Assembly: GCA_003564915.1 (NCBI GenBank)
Contig: PXDX01000080.1
Span: forward strand, 1-8,320
Direction of reading: 5' to 3'
Length of the DNA stretch: 8,320 nt
From: a candidate division WWE3 bacterium
GTDB taxonomy: Bacteria; Patescibacteriota; WWE3; UBA101185; UBA10185
The notes beneath the pieces are model-generated. The model ran no database searches and had not been told where the DNA came from. It saw only the letters and a program-made list of their open reading frames with translations. Below, one piece after another: positions 6,237 to 8,320 of the stretch (the first letter of the stretch is position 1; every line of letters starts with the position of its first letter). The translations under genes and the position numbers were made by a program.

Positions 6237-7526
6237 TTAGGGTCCTAAGCGCTTAACATCGCGTGGAAGATAGGTTGCTTCCTTAATCGAAGGTAGATCC
6301 AACATTTGCATAACAATTCTTCCCGGACCTATACCCGCGCCTCCATGAGGGGGGCAGGCGTACCTGAAAAATTCTAAATAATCCTTAATGGAATCCAAGG
6401 ATATTCCTTTCTCCCTAGCCTGCGATTTAAGCACTTCAAGACGGTGCTCTCTCTGAGCTCCCGTCACGATTTCCACACCCTTATAAAGAAGGTCAAAGCT
6501 TTTGGTCGTTTCAGGATCATCCTCATAACGCATGTGATAGAAAGGGCGGGCTTCTTTGTGCCAATCCGTAATAAAGACGAAATCATGGCCCGTGTCCTTT
6601 TTGACCAACTCACAGATCTTACGCTCTTCTTCAGGATTAATATCGTGTTCCCTGTCACTTTCAACTCCTAAGGATTTTAACTTCTCCTTAACTTCGGGCA
6701 TTGTCAGACGGGGAAATGGTTGCGACGGAATTTCCAAATCGTTAAGAACTAGATTCTTCACTCTTTCAAAACCATTAATAATAAGAAGCTCCAAAATGTC
6801 CATGACCTCCTCATGGGATTCAATGTATGAAACTTCAAAATCCCAACCCGTAAACTCAGTTAGGTGTCGGGTTGTAAAAGAGGGCTCCGCACGATAGACG
6901 GGACCGGTCATAAAAACTCTCTCCAAACCCGAAGCCATGGCCATCTGCTTGTAGAATTGCGGCGATTGTGCCAAAAAGGCGTTTTCCTCAAAATACGGAA
7001 CTTCAAACACTTCAGATCCTGATTCACTGGGAGCATTCATAAAAGAGGGTGAATAAAGCTGCGTATAATTGTTTTTTAAGAAATACCTTCTAAAACCTTC
7101 TTCCAAATGTGTCCAAACTTGAAAGATACGCTGTTTTTCGGGTCGGCGCAGATCGATCCAACGATAGTCAAGCCGCTTTGAAACATCCACTTCTTTCCCA
7201 CCTTTCTCATGAACTACCGGAATGGCTAATTCGGGAGCCGCTAATGAAAGTATGTGCAAATCCGAAACCGATATTTCGTATCCTTTGGGAGCCTGAGGTT
7301 CTTCTTTTACGGTACCCTCGATTGAAACAACGGATTCCAAATTCAAGTTGGATATCTTGGAAAATGCAGGCGAATCTTTTGTTACAACCGCTTGTATCTT
7401 TCCTGTTATATCGCGGATAATCAAAAACTTTATTTTACCTTGATCGCGAATACTTTCAACAAAACCCGCGATTTTTACTAATGATCCAATATGGTCTTTG
7501 AGTTCCGAGATATGCTTTCTTTTCAT
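6237..7526 (-). CDS. aspS: Aspartyl-tRNA synthetase, archaeal-type (probably non-discriminating)
   Basis: This class II synthetase attaches aspartate to tRNA-Asp, and in non-discriminating forms also to tRNA-Asn for later amidation by GatCAB. At 429 residues it matches the archaeal/eukaryal form and lacks the ~150-residue GAD insertion of ordinary bacterial AspRS. An OB-fold anticodon domain (about 1-100; GFVESIRDQGKIKFLIIRD) precedes the catalytic domain. Motif 1 lies near 156-175 (SPSFMNAPSESGSEVF). Motif 2 includes YRAE (211-214) and RHLTEF (220-225). Motif 3 is GAGIGPGRIV (396-405, with R403), followed by YLPRDVKRLGP at the C-terminus. The OB loop EEPQAPKG has prolines at 77 and 80 instead of the Lys reported for Asp-specific archaeal enzymes. 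Residue 24 is Glu, where Trp or His is usual. ATG 7524-7526 with AGGA (7531-7534) four bases upstream fixes the start. It is first in an operon with the carboxypeptidase gene. Confidence 0.95.
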   Translation of the reverse strand: MKRKHISELKDHIGSLVKIAGFVESIRDQGKIKFLIIRDITGKIQAVVTKDSPAFSKISNLNLESVVSIEGTVKEEPQAPKGYEISVSDLHILSLAAPELAIPVVHEKGGKEVDVSKRLDYRWIDLRRPEKQRIFQVWTHLEEGFRRYFLKNNYTQLYSPSFMNAPSESGSEVFEVPYFEENAFLAQSPQFYKQMAMASGLERVFMTGPVYRAEPSFTTRHLTEFTGWDFEVSYIESHEEVMDILELLIINGFERVKNLVLNDLEIPSQPFPRLTMPEVKEKLKSLGVESDREHDINPEEERKICELVKKDTGHDFVFITDWHKEARPFYHMRYEDDPETTKSFDLLYKGVEIVTGAQREHRLEVLKSQAREKGISLDSIKDYLEFFRYACPPHGGAGIGPGRIVMQMLDLPSIKEATYLPRDVKRLGP

Positions 7527-7538
7527 AATTTCCTGTTT

Positions 7539-7544
7539 ATTATA
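7539..7544 (-). promoter_or_regulatory. Likely -10 element for the aspS operon
   Basis: A perfect TATAAT on the minus strand lies 12 bases upstream of the aspS start codon. The predicted transcript start (about 7532) would fall within the AGGA ribosome-binding site (7531-7534), so the leader would be only about six bases. No convincing -35 is visible at 16-18 bases, which lowers confidence. Confidence 0.4.
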
Positions 7545-7629
7545 ACGCGTCTTTAAAATTTGTGGAATTCAAGGGTATAAGCCATAAAGAAGGTTATTTA
7601 GCTTTTTAGGTCTTAGAATGTATAAAATC

Positions 7630-7638
7630 TGGTAAAAT
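7630..7638 (+). promoter_or_regulatory. Extended -10 promoter for tRNA-Phe
   Basis: TG-G-TAAAAT (TG 7630-7631, hexamer 7633-7638) fits an extended -10. The predicted start, about 7645, is eight bases before the tRNA. No good -35 is seen. TATAAA at 7621-7626 is an alternative -10. Confidence 0.4.
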
Positions 7639-7652
7639 ATGAGGCGTAATAT

Positions 7653-7728
7653 GGGGCGGTAGCCAAGATGGTCACGGCACCGGTCTGAAAAACCGGCGAT
7701 GTGGGTTCGAGTCCCACCCTCCCCACCA
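7653..7728 (+). tRNA. tRNA-Phe (anticodon GAA), CCA encoded
   Basis: All arms can be folded by eye. The acceptor is GGGGCGG (7653-7659) with CCTCCCC (7718-7724). The D arm stem is GCC/GGC. The anticodon stem CCGGT/ACCGG encloses CTGAAAA, placing anticodon GAA at 7687-7689. The variable region has four bases (CGAT). The T stem GTGGG/CCCAC holds loop TTCGAGT. The discriminator is A (7725), followed by an encoded CCA (7726-7728). The anticodon stem, with purines at 37-38, is typical of tRNA-Phe. One acceptor pair is broken: C5 (7657) faces U68 (7720), where a G would restore pairing. The gene stands alone with its own promoter and terminator. Its last 15 bases recur exactly at 8288-8302. Confidence 0.95.
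7714..7728 (+). repeat. Left copy of a 15-base direct repeat (tRNA-Phe 3' end; attachment-site-like)
   Basis: These 15 bases (CCACCCTCCCCACCA) are the tRNA T-stem end, acceptor strand, discriminator and CCA. They recur exactly, in the same direction, at 8288-8302. The repeat spans the site class that tyrosine integrases commonly use at tRNA 3' ends. No integrase gene is in the window. Confidence 0.6.
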
Positions 7729-7733
7729 GACAA

Positions 7734-7752
7734 GGACACGTGTCCCTTTTTT
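7734..7752 (+). terminator. Rho-independent terminator of tRNA-Phe
   Basis: The perfect palindrome GGACACGTGTCC (7734-7745) is followed by C and six T (7747-7752). The likely fold is a GGAC/GTCC stem with an ACGT loop. It starts five bases after the tRNA CCA and ends before the -10 of the next gene. Confidence 0.75.
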
Positions 7753-7757
7753 CAATC

Positions 7758-7766
7758 TGATACAAT
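7758..7766 (+). promoter_or_regulatory. Extended -10 promoter of the 112-residue gene (leaderless start)
   Basis: TG-A-TACAAT (TG 7758-7759, hexamer 7761-7766) is a good extended -10. Counting the last hexamer base as -7 puts +1 at 7773, the A of the ATG. The gene has no Shine-Dalgarno sequence, which fits a leaderless mRNA. Confidence 0.55.
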
Positions 7767-7772
7767 AAAATA

Positions 7773-8111
7773 ATGGAACATCGAATAGTTTTATCTCAAG
7801 AGGAAGCATTTGAATTAAGCAAAGAATTAGAATTTATTGAAGTTGGCTATGTTAAAGACGAATACACAGGTGAAAGGCGCATAAGAATTGATGAAACCAA
7901 GGAAGTAAGAGAAAAAGACTATCCAACGCCTGTAAAAGGCACGGCAGTAAGATTTTCCGCTAAATGCAAATTGGGGGACATTGAAGATATTTGGTTTGAA
8001 GTTAAGTGGACTAAAGACATAGTAAGGTTTGAAATTGAATTTGAAGGGGAGGTACCAGGAAAGTATAAAAATCGACCTAACATAAAAGGTTGGCAGATTC
8101 TGGAATCATAA
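7773..8111 (+). CDS. Hypothetical protein, 112 residues
   Basis: I do not recognise this protein. It is small, acidic and soluble-looking, with no membrane segment, no Cys pair and one Cys only (in FSAKCKLGDIED). The first third looks helical (SQEEAFELSKELEF). The rest alternates charged and hydrophobic residues like a beta-sheet domain (IWFEVKWTKDIVRFEIEFEG). The start is ATG 7773, exactly at the predicted transcript start of the extended -10; the stop is TAA 8109-8111. Base use differs from the neighbours: three 60-base lines counted by eye hold about 28-37% G+C, against about 48% in a recA line. With its place between a tRNA 3' end and a copy of that end, this suggests a gene that arrived by insertion. 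It could be a cargo gene or the single gene of a tiny element; a function cannot be assigned. Confidence 0.7.
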   Translation: MEHRIVLSQEEAFELSKELEFIEVGYVKDEYTGERRIRIDETKEVREKDYPTPVKGTAVRFSAKCKLGDIEDIWFEVKWTKDIVRFEIEFEGEVPGKYKNRPNIKGWQILES

Positions 8112-8137
8112 AAAAATTCCCAACATCATTCATAATA

Positions 8138-8146
8138 CCCCACCAG
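8138..8146 (+). repeat. Partial 9-base copy of the tRNA 3' end
   Basis: CCCCACCAG repeats bases 7721-7729, that is the last eight tRNA bases plus the first flanking G. It lies 27 bases after the stop of the 112-residue gene, between the two 15-base copies. A chance match of nine bases in about 600 is unlikely but not excluded. Confidence 0.35.
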
Positions 8147-8157
8147 TCAGAAAAAGA

Positions 8158-8180
8158 TGGCATTTTTGCCAGCTGTTTTT
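8158..8180 (+). terminator. Probable terminator of the 112-residue gene
   Basis: TGGCA (8158-8162) and TGCCA (8167-8171) form a 5-bp stem with a TTTT loop. GCTG and five T (8176-8180) follow. The stem is short and the T-tract is offset by four bases, so it is a weak terminator, 46 bases after the stop codon. Confidence 0.4.
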
Positions 8181-8223
8181 ATTTTGTGTTGAATGTAGAG
8201 ATCTGGGACTCCTACAATACATT

Positions 8224-8277
8224 TAGCGATTCTGAACAAGGTGAAGAAGCGCTTAGTGGTTTTGGATGCACTGAGCG
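8224..8277. repeat. Two adjacent imperfect stem-loops (possible dispersed palindromic element)
   Basis: The first hairpin pairs AGCG-A-TTCT (8224-8232) with AGAA-G-CGCT, four bp, one mismatch, four bp. The second pairs CGCTTAGTG (8250-8258) with CACTGAGCG (8269-8277), nine bp with one G-T wobble and a 10-base loop. Because the two share the CGCT at 8250-8253 they are alternatives or compete. The GAGCGAAGCGAAG stretch (8273-8285) contains a tandem GCGAA and looks like a dispersed repeat of unknown type. Confidence 0.4.
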
Positions 8278-8287
8278 AAGCGAAGGG

Positions 8288-8302
8288 CCACCCTCCCCAC
8301 CA
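8288..8302 (+). repeat. Right copy of the 15-base tRNA-Phe 3'-end repeat
   Basis: CCACCCTCCCCACCA here is identical to 7714-7728, including the odd T that breaks the tRNA acceptor pair. The bases before it (GAAGGG) cannot form the 5' half of a T arm, so this is not the end of a second tRNA gene. The copies are 574 bases apart. Confidence 0.6.
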
Positions 8303-8320
8303 AATTTTATTTCTTTTAAC

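Larger units (their letters stand above)
8112..8320. other. Region after the last gene: hairpins, tRNA-end copies and an open frame
   Basis: No confident gene is seen here. The stretch holds the partial tRNA-end copy, the weak terminator, the alternative hairpins and the right repeat. A plus-strand frame is open from TTG 8090 to the window edge (77 codons), overlapping the end of the 112-residue gene. It translates through the hairpins and the tRNA-end copy (ending ...PPSPPNFISFN), so it is more likely non-coding repeat DNA than a real gene. Confidence 0.4.

Noticed and set aside
8269..8302. Second, degenerate tRNA gene
   Set aside because: Only the last 15 bases match a tRNA. The preceding bases cannot form a T arm or anticodon arm.
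8090..8320. 77-codon plus-strand frame from TTG, open to the window edge
   Set aside because: It overlaps the 112-residue gene and reads through hairpins and the tRNA-end copy. The product is low in recognisable structure and there is no ribosome-binding site, so it is probably chance or translated repeat DNA.
1..8320. CRISPR array or large tandem repeats
   Set aside because: No regularly spaced direct repeats were seen. The only clear long direct repeat is the 15-base tRNA-end pair.
1..8320. Recoded UGA, as in some Patescibacteria (Gracilibacteria, Absconditabacteria)
   Set aside because: All genes read with the standard code, end in TAA or TAG, and need no internal TGA.

Overview
The window reads as a chromosomal segment of a bacterium with a compact genome, most likely a member of the Candidate Phyla Radiation (Patescibacteria). 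The hints are a short archaeal-type aspartyl-tRNA synthetase instead of the ~590-residue bacterial form, a membrane-anchored conserved protein of unknown function, tight spacing, and several starts without a ribosome-binding site. The standard genetic code fits every gene: all stops are TAA or TAG, and no sense TGA is needed. The lineage is an inference; finer placement needs a tree.

Left part (1-2573, minus strand): recA and recX overlap by 32 bases and form one operon. They are followed by the RNase Y gene (rny), which runs off the left edge. A textbook promoter (TTGACA, 17 bases, TAGAAT) lies between recX and rny, giving rny its own transcript with a roughly 190-base leader. That leader holds a possible 33-codon ORF and a hairpin beside the ribosome-binding site. 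recA has a second promoter of the same design (TTGAAA, 17, TAGAAT) with a small palindrome just upstream.

Middle (2574-5257): gltX (glutamyl-tRNA synthetase, minus) and a 378-residue single-pass membrane protein (plus) diverge from a 45-base gap. The gap contains a perfect 14-base palindrome presenting TATAAT on both strands, so it looks like one symmetric bidirectional promoter. Neither gene has a visible Shine-Dalgarno sequence.

Right-middle (5258-7526, minus): aspS (archaeal-type, probably non-discriminating) and a D,D-carboxypeptidase gene 10 bases downstream form an operon. Charging enzymes for Glu and Asp and a peptidoglycan enzyme are therefore close neighbours. The aminoacyl-tRNA pair could feed Glu-tRNA(Gln) and Asp-tRNA(Asn) to a GatCAB amidotransferase, which is not in the window.

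Right end (7527-8320): a tRNA-Phe(GAA) gene with encoded CCA and a strong terminator, then an AT-rich 112-residue orphan gene whose ATG sits exactly at the predicted +1 of an extended -10 promoter (leaderless). A hairpin-rich stretch follows and ends in a 15-base exact copy of the tRNA 3' end at 8288-8302. A 9-base partial copy lies between them at 8138-8146. This arrangement resembles a small integrated element, or successive insertions, at the 3' end of a tRNA gene, and is the most unusual part of the window.
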